This document shows positions 17,270-26,718 of a DNA stretch of 64,000 bases, in pieces. Both the position numbers and the translations under genes were made by a program. Below the pieces are notes generated by a model, which saw only the letters and a program-made list of their open reading frames with translations, made no database searches and was not told the DNA's origin. Within the stretch, counting starts at the first letter, position 1; each line of letters opens with the position of its first letter. Source of the DNA: an uncultured Bacteroidales bacterium (GTDB taxonomy: Bacteria > Bacteroidota > Bacteroidia > Bacteroidales > Muribaculaceae); the NCBI GenBank assembly GCA_902781045.1, contig CACZHT010000002.1:140918-204917 (forward strand), read 5' to 3'.

Positions 17270-17290
17270 GCACAGCGAATGGCGCTGAAA
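17069..17290. repeat. Tandem array of about 60-bp units
   Basis: CACCGCGAATGG-type anchors recur at about 17084, 17150, 17210 and 17271 (spacings 66, 60 and 61 bp). The central units are nearly identical: TTCGATAATTCGTGACAAAA, then ATCGNGACCACCGCGAATGG. The core has ATTCG and CGAAT at its ends and an internal GTGAC duplication. A related single copy is at 34316-34346 in the opposite orientation. Confidence 0.85.
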
Positions 17291-17420
17291 CTTGTAACCA
17301 TGTGTCCTTGTTTTTGCATTTTGTACAAACATACCTGAAAAAACGCAGAGTTCGATGGTGGGAGAATGAAAAGTATTTTGTACTTTTGTGGGTTGAATTG
17401 AAAACTGCTTAAACGACAAG

Positions 17421-18527
17421 ATGAAAGATATCAAACGCATCGTGCTCACCGGCGGCCCTTGTGCCGGCAAGACAACGGCTCTGGCCAAGATTGTGGAACA
17501 CTTCTCCAACCTGGGCTACCAGGTGTTCACGTTGCCCGAGGTGCCAACGATGTTCACAGCCGCCGGGATGAACTACCTGACCAAGAACAAGGGGTACTTC
17601 TATGAGGGCGAGAAAGCCACGCTCGAGATTCAACTGGCCCTGGAGGACAAGTTCACGCGCATGGCGCAGGAGTGCGATGGCAACTGCATCATCGTGTGCG
17701 ACCGCGGCACACTGGACATCTCGGCCTATATGGCTCCTGAAATGTGGGACACGCTGACACGCGCCGTGGGCACGTCTAGTGCCGAGCTGCGCGAGCGCTA
17801 TGACGCGGTGCTGCACCTGGTGTCGGCCGCCGACGGTGCCGAGCAATTCTACACCACAGCCAACAACGCGCAACGGCTGGAGCAGATGAATGAGGAGGGC
17901 CTGCGTATCGCCCGGTCGCTGGACAAGAAAGTGATTAAAGCATGGACGGGTCACCCGCACCTGAGCGTGATCAACAACCACGAAGACTTTGACGCCAAGA
18001 TGAAGCGCGTTATCCAGGAGATCAGCAGCGTGCTGGGCCTGCCCAAACCCATTGAAACCGAGCGCAAGTATATCGTCAAGCTCACAGGCGATGTGCCGGC
18101 CGACTGCATCGAGAACGACATCGTGCAGACCTATCTCAACTCGTCGGACCCCAACTCGCAGGTGCGCCTGCGCAAGCGCGGCTGGGACGGCAAGTTCCTG
18201 TATGTGCACACGACCAAGAAGAAGATTTCGGACACCGAAGAGTTGCTCACCGAACGACAAATCAACAACAGTCTGTACGAGATGATGCTCACGCTGGCCG
18301 ACCCCAACCGCCGCACCATCTGCAAGCACCGGCTGAACTTCATCTGGCAGGGGCAGTTCTTTGAGATTGACACCTACAAGAACGAGCTCGAGGGCCTGGT
18401 CATCCTCGAGGCCAAGGGCGTAGACGAGGGCGAGCCCATCAAGTTCCCGCCGTTCATCGAGGTAATCGAGGACATCACCGGCAATGTCAACTACTTCAAC
18501 CACAACCTGGCACGGAAATTTGACTAA
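17421..18527 (+). CDS. AAA/NadR-like nucleotide-binding domain fused to a CYTH domain (TTD14-like)
   Basis: A 368-residue cytoplasmic protein. Residues about 5-200 are a P-loop kinase-like domain: Walker A GGPCAGKTT (11-19) and a Walker B-like IIVCDRG (90-96). Residues about 212-365 are a CYTH triphosphate tunnel domain opening with the ExExK-type ETERKYIVK and continuing VRLRKRGWDG and GLVILEAKG. The same architecture is known from the animal TTD14 protein. CYTH domains bind or cleave triphosphorylated compounds. The substrate is unknown. It has its own promoter (TACTTTTG, 17381-17388) and terminator. Confidence 0.85.
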   Translation: MKDIKRIVLTGGPCAGKTTALAKIVEHFSNLGYQVFTLPEVPTMFTAAGMNYLTKNKGYFYEGEKATLEIQLALEDKFTRMAQECDGNCIIVCDRGTLDISAYMAPEMWDTLTRAVGTSSAELRERYDAVLHLVSAADGAEQFYTTANNAQRLEQMNEEGLRIARSLDKKVIKAWTGHPHLSVINNHEDFDAKMKRVIQEISSVLGLPKPIETERKYIVKLTGDVPADCIENDIVQTYLNSSDPNSQVRLRKRGWDGKFLYVHTTKKKISDTEELLTERQINNSLYEMMLTLADPNRRTICKHRLNFIWQGQFFEIDTYKNELEGLVILEAKGVDEGEPIKFPPFIEVIEDITGNVNYFNHNLARKFD

Positions 18528-18556
18528 ATAATCAAGAATATAGCATTATAGCATTG

Positions 18557-18590
18557 AGCCGCTCACTTGAGGTGAGCGGCTTGTTTTTGC
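18557..18590 (+). terminator. Intrinsic terminator
   Basis: Ten-base-pair GC-rich stem (18557-18566 and 18572-18581), 5-nt loop, followed by TGTTTTTG. It lies 30 bp after the AAA-CYTH gene. Confidence 0.8.
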
Positions 18591-18770
18591 TACATTGGCT
18601 GTCGACATGCTGCACGCCGCATCTGCACCCAGAGGTCAAAACTTACTATTTGTGATAGTTTTGACCCACTATGCTGAAAAACCTCAAGCAAAATTGCCAA
18701 CATTCTAATATTTTGCGTAATTTAGCGAGCCTAATCAAGACGACAAACAATCATATAAACTATTACAGAT

Positions 18771-21700
18771 ATGACAAGACAACGACAATCTTTGCTGCAT
18801 GGGGCACTGCTGGCGGCACTGCTCCTGCTCGGGTCGGTGCCCGCCCTGGCCGACCTCACCATCAAGGTCCAGAAGGGCGGCGATGCCCCCTACCTGTATG
18901 CCTATACCGGTAGTGGCAACGGTGCCACCAAGCACACCGGCGACTGGCCCGGCACGCAGTTCACAGAGAAGGACACTGAGGGCTACTGGACGATGACTGT
19001 TGAGGGTGTCAATACGGTCAACATCATCTTCAACAACGGCAACTCGGGCACCGGCAACCAGACCAACGACATCCTCAACGTTCCCGGCGTTGGCGGAGTG
19101 GCCAAATTTATGTATGACGGCAAGTCCACCTGGTTCAGTGTCATGCCCCAGCTTGAGTCAAGCGAAGGGTACATCTATTTTAATTGCCCGCCCGACTGGG
19201 GTGATGATGCCCCCTACGCCTTTTTCAAGAACAACAACACCGACTGCCACGCCTGGCCAGGCCTAGCGATGACCTATAAAGGCCTGGACGGTGCCGGATT
19301 CAAGATTTACGAGTGTCTTCCCGGCAATGTGAGCAGCAGCATCACAACTGTGATTTTCAACAACAACAGCAACAAGCAGACCGGCGACTTGCCATACGTT
19401 GCCAACGGCTACTACAACACCGAGGGTAGCCAGGCGCAGGTGCACGCCCTGAATGCGGCCAATGGCTATACCGACCCCAAGTTCCGTGCCGCCATTGCCG
19501 AGCAGCTGGGCATAGCTGAGAACACGGTGTTCTCGCCGTCGTCCATCACCTATCTGGACGTGAGCGACAAGCAGATCAGCTCTCTGGCCGGCATCAGCAA
19601 GTTCACCAACCTGCAGACACTGCTGGCCGCCCACAACAACCTGTCGACTGTCGATCTGGGCAACAACCCCGCCCTGGAAGTGCTGGACTTGTCGGGCAAC
19701 AGTGGGCTACATGGTTTTACCAGCAATTACGCAAACAACAGCAATCAGTATATCAATCTGGCTGTTGGCCTGAACATCAAAGAATTGTATTTGGCCGACT
19801 GCACGATAGGATCGTTTAAAGCCATCAAAGACCACTATGACGTGTCGTCGCTCGAGCGCCTAGACCTGTCGGGCAACACCAACATGGGTGGCTGGTCGAC
19901 CGGCATCGCCGCACAAACCAGGCTGAAATACCTCAATGTCACGAACAATGCCTACGGCAGCGATGCGCTGAAGCTGACCACACTCACCCAGCTGGATACG
20001 CTCATCGCCGACAACAACCCCAGCCTGAAAAACATCTCGACCATCGGCAATGCGCCGCAACTGCGTTATGTGAGCCTGAAGAATTGCGGCCTGACCAATA
20101 GCATCAGCTTTGGCAACAACACTGCACTGGAATATATCGACATCAGCGACAACAGTGGCACGGCCAAGAACTTCACCCTGAGCAACAACCCCAACCTGAA
20201 GGTGTTCAAGGCCGCCAATGCCGCTATCAAAGAAGACGGTCTGACCTGGGCATCAGACTGCCCGTCCCTGGACACCCTGATTGTGTCGGGCAACAGCGCC
20301 ATGAAGCAACTGACCACCCTGCATCACGCCACCGGGCTGAAGTATCTGGACATGAGCGGTGGCGACCTGTATCTGCAGAACATGCCGACCTTTGTGGGCA
20401 GCAATTTCCCCAAGCTGACCTACATCGACTTCAGCAATGACAACCTGGAGGCCTCAAAGACGCTGGACGGCTTCGCTGCGCTGAAGACACTGAAGATTGG
20501 TGGCAACACATCGCTGCCCTTGGTGGATGTGAACAACTGCCCTGCCCTGGAGACGCTGGACGTGAGCGGCAACACCGCCCTGACCACCATCGGGCTGACC
20601 AACCAGGGCTATGACAACAGCAGCGCCTGGCCCACCATTGTGATGACCAACTGCCCCAACCTGCACACACTGGACGTGAGCCACAACAACTACACGGCAG
20701 TACCGGCCACCCTGCCGTTTGACTGCACCTCTTTATATATGAACAGCAACCAGTTGACGGGGATTGCGGTGCCCACGGGGTCGCCGGTGGAGTTCCTATA
20801 CGCACAGGCCAACAGCTTCGCTGCCGCGATGGAGCTGACCGCCGAGAGCACCGGCTCGCTCAAGGGGCTAGACCTGGGCAACAACGGCATCACCTCGTTC
20901 AAGGCCGAGGGCACCGCCCTGTCGGCCCTGATGGTGGGCAACAACCCGCAGCTGACCACACTGGAGCTGCATGGCAACGACAACCTGACGGTCACCACAG
21001 CCGGCACGACGATGAGCGACGGCAGTGGCCTCTACCTGCTGGGCAACACTGCGCTTAAAACCATCGACCTGTCGAACAGCTCATTCACCGGCATCGGCCA
21101 GAACGGCTCGCTGGTGGGTCTGAGCGCGGTCAAGACCCTCAACGGCTCGCACAACCGGTTCACGTTGTTCAGCAACGGCACCAAGATTCCTGCCACCAGC
21201 AACTATCACTACACCGACCCGGAGACAGGCCAGCAAAAGACAGCCAACTTGCCTTCGGTGGACCCCCACACCACCCTGCCCAACCTGGATGACCTGACGG
21301 GGCTGGAGTGGCTGGACATGAGCTACAACCAGATTGACTCGATCCACCTCTATAAGCAGATTGGCCTGAAGTACCTCGACTTGCAGCACAACGGCTATGA
21401 CCGCGGCACCGACACCCGTACCGAGAATCCCAACCAGCAGCAGGTCTACCGCAAGGGCCTGATGAAGTTCGACGCACACAACCTGACCGCCCTCGAATAC
21501 CTGAACGTGAGCGACTGCCGCATCCAGGAGACTGCCATCGACCGCATCAGCGAGACCACGCCCATCGACGGTGCCAAGCTGTCGGGCGGATATGTGTGGA
21601 TCAAGCACTGCGTCAATCTCAAGGAGTTCTATGCCGACAACAACGGCATGCGCTCGTTTGGCATCAAGGACAACAAAGCGTTGCTCAAGGCCTCGGCCCG

Positions 21701-23378
21701 CTATATGTACGGCCAGTCGCCCGAGATGATGAAAGGCAGCATCAACATCCACGACACGGGCGTGGAGGGTGGCAGCAACCTGGAGTACTTCGACGTGAGC
21801 TACAGCATGTTCGACTCCATCGGCGTGAGCGTGGCCACGAAGCTCAAGGTGCTCAAGGTCGAGGACAACCCCATCCATTACCTGTATCTCAACAAGAACA
21901 AGGCACTGGAGGAAGTCTACGCCAGCGACTGCACCCTGGCTGCCCGTCACGGCCTCACCACTCCCAGCGCCGACGGCTGTGCGAGCACTCCCATCTCCGG
22001 CCTGCTGCAGGTGCGTGCCGAAGGGCTGCCCGCGCTGCGGGTGCTGGACTTGAACGGCAACACCGAGCTGAAGAACCTCTATTGCGAGAACGACCCCATT
22101 TTGCCCGAAATCACCGGCCTGCCCAGCTGCACCGACCTGCGTGTGCTGCACGCCTACAACGATGTCGCACTGGGCGAGGGCATCGAGCGCTTTGACGTCG
22201 ATGCCAACACGGCCTTGACCACACTGTGGGTGAGCAACTGCTCGCTGCCGGGCGAGCTGCGGGTGAGCCAGTGCGCCCAGATGGACACGCTGCGGTGCGA
22301 CACCAATCGGCTGACCAAGCTGGACGTGTCGCCACTGGCCGGCATCCACTGGCTGGACTGCTTTGACAACGTGGGCATTCTTGAATTGGTGCCCGGCACG
22401 AGCACCGGCATGACGCACCTCGACCTGCACAACTGCAGCGTCATCGACCTGGCCCTGGCCGGCAACACAGCACTCAAATACTTCGACTGCGACAACAACA
22501 AGGTGCGCGAGTTGACGTTTGCCGGCGCAGCTGACATCGAGACCATCCACGCCAACTCGAACAATCTGTTCCAGCTCAACCTGTCCGGGACTCACTTGAG
22601 CCTGAAGGATCTGCAGTTTGAGCACAACCACATCAACGGCATCGACCTGACAGGCTGTGTGGGTGGCGCACTGACTGCCGAGCACATCAAGGATGCGGAC
22701 AACGGCCGCACCATCACCGCCAACGTGTCGCAATTCTACAGCAACAACGACAACCCGGAGTTGATGTATCTCTACTACTTCCAATTGGATGCAGTTTCGG
22801 CCAACAATGACGGTGGAAAATACCTGAACTACGAGACTTGCAACGAGGACGAGGAGGAAGATGCCACAACACGCACCTACGGTCGCAACAAGACCGCCGG
22901 CACCCACGGCAAAACGCTGGAAGATGATGGTGTAGACCTGAGTAAAATCCAATGGACTCAAAAGGTCGATGGCACGCGCAGCCATCGCTCACGAGCCGAC
23001 TATGGTGAACTTGACCCTGGTACCATCATAGGCGACATCGCAGTGCTGGACAACGAGGCCGGCGTGTATTCACCCGACGGCAGCGGAACAGAGACCTATC
23101 AGTATGACAACGGCATCAGCCTGAGCGAATTCTATCTCAACTGGACAGCCAATGGCGGAATCATCACCGAGGTCACCGACATTACTGCCGACTCACTCAG
23201 CGTGACCGGTGGCCAGGGCTGCATCACGGTCACCTCGCCACAGCCCATCGCGGTCACTGTCTACGACCTGGCTGGCCGCACAGTGGCGCAGCGCGACATC
23301 GCTGCCGGGCAAACGGTTATCGACGGCCTGCAGCCCGGCATCTACATTGTGGCCGGCCAGAAGGTGGTTGTCAATTAA
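18771..23378 (+). CDS. Giant secreted CBM26 and leucine-rich-repeat surface protein
   Basis: A 1535-residue protein with a signal peptide (ending VPALAD, about residue 28). Two starch-binding CBM26-like modules follow: residues about 30-120 (YLYAYTGSGNGATKHTGDWP) and about 132-215 (YIYFNCPPDW, then CHAWPGLAM). Residues about 225-1320 are some 40 irregular leucine-rich repeats (LEVLDLSGNSGL, LETLDVSGNTAL, LEYLNVSDCRI), like internalin-type or BspA-type LRRs. The C-terminus (VTVYDLAGRTVAQRD to GIYIVAGQKVVVN) is a type A sorting tail. A surface adhesin that also holds alpha-glucan is a reasonable inference. The starch-binding label rests on motif similarity. Confidence 0.85.
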   Translation: MTRQRQSLLHGALLAALLLLGSVPALADLTIKVQKGGDAPYLYAYTGSGNGATKHTGDWPGTQFTEKDTEGYWTMTVEGVNTVNIIFNNGNSGTGNQTNDILNVPGVGGVAKFMYDGKSTWFSVMPQLESSEGYIYFNCPPDWGDDAPYAFFKNNNTDCHAWPGLAMTYKGLDGAGFKIYECLPGNVSSSITTVIFNNNSNKQTGDLPYVANGYYNTEGSQAQVHALNAANGYTDPKFRAAIAEQLGIAENTVFSPSSITYLDVSDKQISSLAGISKFTNLQTLLAAHNNLSTVDLGNNPALEVLDLSGNSGLHGFTSNYANNSNQYINLAVGLNIKELYLADCTIGSFKAIKDHYDVSSLERLDLSGNTNMGGWSTGIAAQTRLKYLNVTNNAYGSDALKLTTLTQLDTLIADNNPSLKNISTIGNAPQLRYVSLKNCGLTNSISFGNNTALEYIDISDNSGTAKNFTLSNNPNLKVFKAANAAIKEDGLTWASDCPSLDTLIVSGNSAMKQLTTLHHATGLKYLDMSGGDLYLQNMPTFVGSNFPKLTYIDFSNDNLEASKTLDGFAALKTLKIGGNTSLPLVDVNNCPALETLDVSGNTALTTIGLTNQGYDNSSAWPTIVMTNCPNLHTLDVSHNNYTAVPATLPFDCTSLYMNSNQLTGIAVPTGSPVEFLYAQANSFAAAMELTAESTGSLKGLDLGNNGITSFKAEGTALSALMVGNNPQLTTLELHGNDNLTVTTAGTTMSDGSGLYLLGNTALKTIDLSNSSFTGIGQNGSLVGLSAVKTLNGSHNRFTLFSNGTKIPATSNYHYTDPETGQQKTANLPSVDPHTTLPNLDDLTGLEWLDMSYNQIDSIHLYKQIGLKYLDLQHNGYDRGTDTRTENPNQQQVYRKGLMKFDAHNLTALEYLNVSDCRIQETAIDRISETTPIDGAKLSGGYVWIKHCVNLKEFYADNNGMRSFGIKDNKALLKASARYMYGQSPEMMKGSINIHDTGVEGGSNLEYFDVSYSMFDSIGVSVATKLKVLKVEDNPIHYLYLNKNKALEEVYASDCTLAARHGLTTPSADGCASTPISGLLQVRAEGLPALRVLDLNGNTELKNLYCENDPILPEITGLPSCTDLRVLHAYNDVALGEGIERFDVDANTALTTLWVSNCSLPGELRVSQCAQMDTLRCDTNRLTKLDVSPLAGIHWLDCFDNVGILELVPGTSTGMTHLDLHNCSVIDLALAGNTALKYFDCDNNKVRELTFAGAADIETIHANSNNLFQLNLSGTHLSLKDLQFEHNHINGIDLTGCVGGALTAEHIKDADNGRTITANVSQFYSNNDNPELMYLYYFQLDAVSANNDGGKYLNYETCNEDEEEDATTRTYGRNKTAGTHGKTLEDDGVDLSKIQWTQKVDGTRSHRSRADYGELDPGTIIGDIAVLDNEAGVYSPDGSGTETYQYDNGISLSEFYLNWTANGGIITEVTDITADSLSVTGGQGCITVTSPQPIAVTVYDLAGRTVAQRDIAAGQTVIDGLQPGIYIVAGQKVVVN

Positions 23379-23404
23379 AGTTACTCTAGCCGCCACCACG
23401 ATTC

Positions 23405-23456
23405 AATTTACAATGAGAGCCGCTCGCCATCAGGCGAGCGGCTCTCATTGTAAATT
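23405..23456. terminator. Perfect 24-bp inverted repeat, bidirectional terminator
   Basis: Arms 23405-23428 and 23433-23456 with a 4-nt loop; the GC-rich core is GAGAGCCGCTCGCC. It sits between the converging LRR and pnp genes and serves both strands. Confidence 0.85.
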
Positions 23457-23472
23457 AGGAATTAGCTCTAGC

Positions 23473-25731
23473 TCAATGGCGGGGACCACGATTGCCGCCA
23501 CCATTGCCACCCTCGCGGCGCGGGCCACGGCCATTGCCACCCTCGCGACGCGGGCCGCCACCATTGCCGCCCTCGCGGCGCGGACCACGGTTCTCGCGAC
23601 GACGCTCTTCATAGCCCTCGGGCTTCTCTTGCAATGCGCGCATCGACAGGCGGAATTTGCCGGTCTTCTTGTCAATCTCGATGAGCTTGACTGTGACCTC
23701 GTCGCCCTCGTGCAGACCGCTGGCCTCCATGTTGTCGAGGCGGTCCCAGCTGATCTCGCTGATGTGCAGCAGACCATCACGACCCGGCATGAACTCGACA
23801 AACGCACCGAACTCCAGAATCGAGACGACCTTGCCGGTGTAGACATTACCCTCTTCGGGCACAGCGATGATGGCCTTGATGCGCTCGACAGCGGCGTTGA
23901 TGCTATCGACATTGGCTGCCGAGATTTCAATCTCGCCCTTGCCGTCAATCTCGTCGATGGTGATGATGGCACCAGTCTCCTCCTGGATGCCCTGGATGAC
24001 CTCGCCTCCCTTGCCGATGATGGCACCGATAAACTCCTTGTCGACCGTCATAGCCACGATGCGCGGCACATGAGGCTTGTAGTCCTCGCGCGGAGCCGGG
24101 ATAGCCTGGTTGATGAGGTTCAGGATGTGCAGACGACCGTCACGTGCCTGACGGAGTGCTTGCTCAAGCACCTCATAGGGCAGACCGTCGCACTTGATGT
24201 CCATCTGTGTGGCTGTGATGCCATCGACGGTACCCGTCACCTTGAAGTCCATGTCGCCCAGGTGATCCTCGTCACCGAGGATATCGCTCAGCACAGCATG
24301 CTTGACATTGCCCTCGTCGGTGATCAGGCCCATAGCGATGCCTGCCACGGGCTTCTTCATCTTGATGCCGGCATCGAGCATGGCCATGCAGCCAGCACAG
24401 ACAGTGGCCATCGACGACGAGCCGTTGCTCTCGAGGATGTCGCTGACGATGCGCATGGTGTAGGGGAAATCATCGGGAATCATGCGCTTGAGTGCGCGGT
24501 GGGCCAGATTGCCGTGGCCGATCTCACGACGGCTGACGCCGCGCGGTGCGCGTGCCTCACCGGTCGAGAAAGCGGGGAAGTTGTAGTGCAGCAAGAAGCG
24601 CTCGTTCTCGTGACGCAGGGCATCGTCGACCAGCTTCTCGTCGAGCTTGGTGCCCAGCGTGACAGTGGCCAGAGCCTGAGTCTCGCCACGGGTGAACAGT
24701 GCCGAACCATGAGGATAAGGCAGATAGTCGGGCTCGCAGCTGATGGGACGAATCTCGTCAGTGCGGCGACCGTCCAGACGGATTTGCTCGTCGAGGATGC
24801 AACGGCGCACGGCGTCGCGCTGCACCTCGTGGAAGTAACGGTCGACCATAGGTTTCTTCTCCTCTCGCTCCTCCTCGGGGATGGTCTCCATAAACTCCTC
24901 GTAGGCCTTGTCGAACTGTTCGTTGCGCCACTGCTTGTCGGCGCAACCAGCCTTGGCCACTGCGTAGCACTTGGGATAGACCTCCTCGCGCAAACGAGCC
25001 TTGATGTCCTCGTCGTCGACCTCGTGGCAGTACTCGCGCTTGGTCACTCCCAGCTCGGCAGCCAGCTCCTTCTGCACCAGGCACATGGGCTTGATGGCCT
25101 CATGTGCGGCCTTGAGTGCTGCAATGAGTTCGTCCTCGCTGACCTCGTTCATCTCGCCCTCGACCATCATGATGTTATCGTAAGTTGCACCTACCATCAG
25201 TTCCATATCCGCTTTTTCAATCTGCTCGAAGGTGGGGTCGATGACAAACTGTCCGTCCACGCGTGCTACACGCACCTCAGCGATGGGCTCCTCAAAGGGT
25301 ACATCGCTCACCGCGATGGCAGCCGATGCGGCCAGTCCGGCCAGTGCGTCGGGGGCATCAACGCCGTCGCTCGAGAACATGATGATGTGCACAATGGTGT
25401 TGGCGTGATAGTTCGATGGGAACAAGGGACGCAACACACGGTCGACCAGACGTGCAGTCAGGATTTCGTAGTCGCTGGCACGGCCCTCACGCTTGGTGAA
25501 GCCGCCCGGGAATCGGCCAAAGGCCGAGAACTTCTCTTTGTATTCAACAGTGAGGGGCATGAAGTCCACCCCGTCGTCGGCCTCCTTGGCCGAGGTGACT
25601 GTGGCAAGGATCATCGTGTTGCCCAGTCGCAGCTCAACAGCTCCATCGGCTTGCTTGGCAAGCTTGCCGGTCTCGAGCGTAATCTCACGCCCGTCGGCCA
25701 GTGCGATGGTTTTTTTAGTAGGTGTAAACAT
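23473..25731 (-). CDS. pnp: Polyribonucleotide nucleotidyltransferase (PNPase)
   Basis: A 752-residue phosphorolytic 3'-5' exoribonuclease of RNA decay. Order: first RNase PH domain (about 5-150), linker, second RNase PH domain (about 315-545; [10 protein letters not shown], then [18 protein letters not shown] holding the catalytic acids), KH domain ([18 protein letters not shown]), S1 domain ([20 protein letters not shown]). The last about 45 residues (708-752) are a run of [12 protein letters not shown] units, an RGG-like basic tail. Such tails add RNA affinity and occur in some Bacteroidota RNA-binding proteins. A minus-strand -7 box (TACCTTTG, 25763-25770) precedes it. Confidence 0.97.
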   Translation of the reverse strand: MFTPTKKTIALADGREITLETGKLAKQADGAVELRLGNTMILATVTSAKEADDGVDFMPLTVEYKEKFSAFGRFPGGFTKREGRASDYEILTARLVDRVLRPLFPSNYHANTIVHIIMFSSDGVDAPDALAGLAASAAIAVSDVPFEEPIAEVRVARVDGQFVIDPTFEQIEKADMELMVGATYDNIMMVEGEMNEVSEDELIAALKAAHEAIKPMCLVQKELAAELGVTKREYCHEVDDEDIKARLREEVYPKCYAVAKAGCADKQWRNEQFDKAYEEFMETIPEEEREEKKPMVDRYFHEVQRDAVRRCILDEQIRLDGRRTDEIRPISCEPDYLPYPHGSALFTRGETQALATVTLGTKLDEKLVDDALRHENERFLLHYNFPAFSTGEARAPRGVSRREIGHGNLAHRALKRMIPDDFPYTMRIVSDILESNGSSSMATVCAGCMAMLDAGIKMKKPVAGIAMGLITDEGNVKHAVLSDILGDEDHLGDMDFKVTGTVDGITATQMDIKCDGLPYEVLEQALRQARDGRLHILNLINQAIPAPREDYKPHVPRIVAMTVDKEFIGAIIGKGGEVIQGIQEETGAIITIDEIDGKGEIEISAANVDSINAAVERIKAIIAVPEEGNVYTGKVVSILEFGAFVEFMPGRDGLLHISEISWDRLDNMEASGLHEGDEVTVKLIEIDKKTGKFRLSMRALQEKPEGYEERRRENRGPRREGGNGGGPRREGGNGRGPRREGGNGGGNRGPRH

Positions 25732-25885
25732 AAAATATTTGATAACGTGTAAAAAATTCGGGCAAAGGTAGTCATTTTCGGACTATCAGCCAACATTTTT
25801 TTCACATTATTAAATTAATTAAGAATTAACAATTAGGAATTAAGATATTTTTGGCACATCATTAAACCACAAGTGTTATCACCAG

Positions 25886-26698
25886 TTACTTTTTGAGGCT
25901 CTGGACGAACTGCCAGGCGGTCTCATGCTTCTTGACGCGGATGAGCGAGTTGTGCCCGACGATATACTCCGACACACCGTGCTTGTCGGCCCCATGGTGC
26001 CAGTCGTAGGTGTAGCCCAGCTGCGTCCAGGGCAGCGGACTATCGTCTTCATAGGCGGCCTCGACACTGTAACGATACCACTCGCGGAAGTTGGTTTCGC
26101 CTACCCTATAGTTCTCGTTGGCATAGGCGGGGAACTCCAGCCCGACGGTGGTGGTAGTGATGTCGGGGTCGTGAGCCGGGCGGAACATGGTGGCCGGGTC
26201 GGCATAGAAACTGACCATGATGTCGTAGTCGCATGTGGGATCGAGGCCGTACATCTGAATCAGGCGCATGTGGGCGGCCACACTGTCCATCCCCTCGAAG
26301 GCTGCTGCACGCTTGGCCCAGTCGGCCGGCAGCGACACCCATGTACCCATCTCGCGGTCGATGCGATAGACCCCCTCCTTGCCAAAGAACTTGTGCAGTC
26401 GGCTCGAATCAACGAGCGTGACCACGAGCACCATGTCATGACCATCGAAGGTGGCCCACTCCTGCCCGGGATAGCCCTTGCGAATGGGCATCAGGTCATT
26501 AGAGATTTTTGTCGAGTCGAGTTGCTTGGCATCGTCGATGGCAGCCTTGAGGTCGGCCAGGAGCGCGTCATCGTTTTCGTACCATGCCACAGTGTCGGCC
26601 TGGGCGGTTGTTTGGCTGGTTGTCTGCTCAGTGGCATTCTGTCGACAGCCGGCAGTTGTCAGTGCCATTAGAATGGCTGCAAATAGGATTTTTTTCAT
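25886..26698 (-). CDS. Lipoprotein of unknown function
   Basis: A 270-residue lipoprotein: hydrophobic N-terminus and lipobox Cys in TTAGCRQN. A Thr/Gln-rich linker (about 20-35) precedes a globular part rich in aromatic residues (WYRYSVEAAYEDD, YTYDWHHGADKHGV). I recognise no domain. It lies 20 bp downstream of the CorA gene and is the last gene of a three-gene minus-strand operon with CorA and a patatin. Confidence 0.75.
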   Translation of the reverse strand: MKKILFAAILMALTTAGCRQNATEQTTSQTTAQADTVAWYENDDALLADLKAAIDDAKQLDSTKISNDLMPIRKGYPGQEWATFDGHDMVLVVTLVDSSRLHKFFGKEGVYRIDREMGTWVSLPADWAKRAAAFEGMDSVAAHMRLIQMYGLDPTCDYDIMVSFYADPATMFRPAHDPDITTTTVGLEFPAYANENYRVGETNFREWYRYSVEAAYEDDSPLPWTQLGYTYDWHHGADKHGVSEYIVGHNSLIRVKKHETAWQFVQSLKK

Positions 26699-26718
26699 TG
26701 CTAAAAAATTTGGGAAGT

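Noticed and set aside
17069..17290. CRISPR array
   Set aside because: Repeats are joined head to tail with no variable spacers of constant length, and no cas genes are near.
21081..22985. 634-residue minus-strand frame inside the LRR gene
   Set aside because: Rich in Val/His/Gln in the pattern typical of antisense of GAC/CTG/GGC codons; the plus frame has clear LRRs.
23209..25752. 847-residue open frame antisense to pnp
   Set aside because: It is the shadow of strong GC-rich codon bias in pnp; it lacks any family resemblance, and starts inside the LRR gene.
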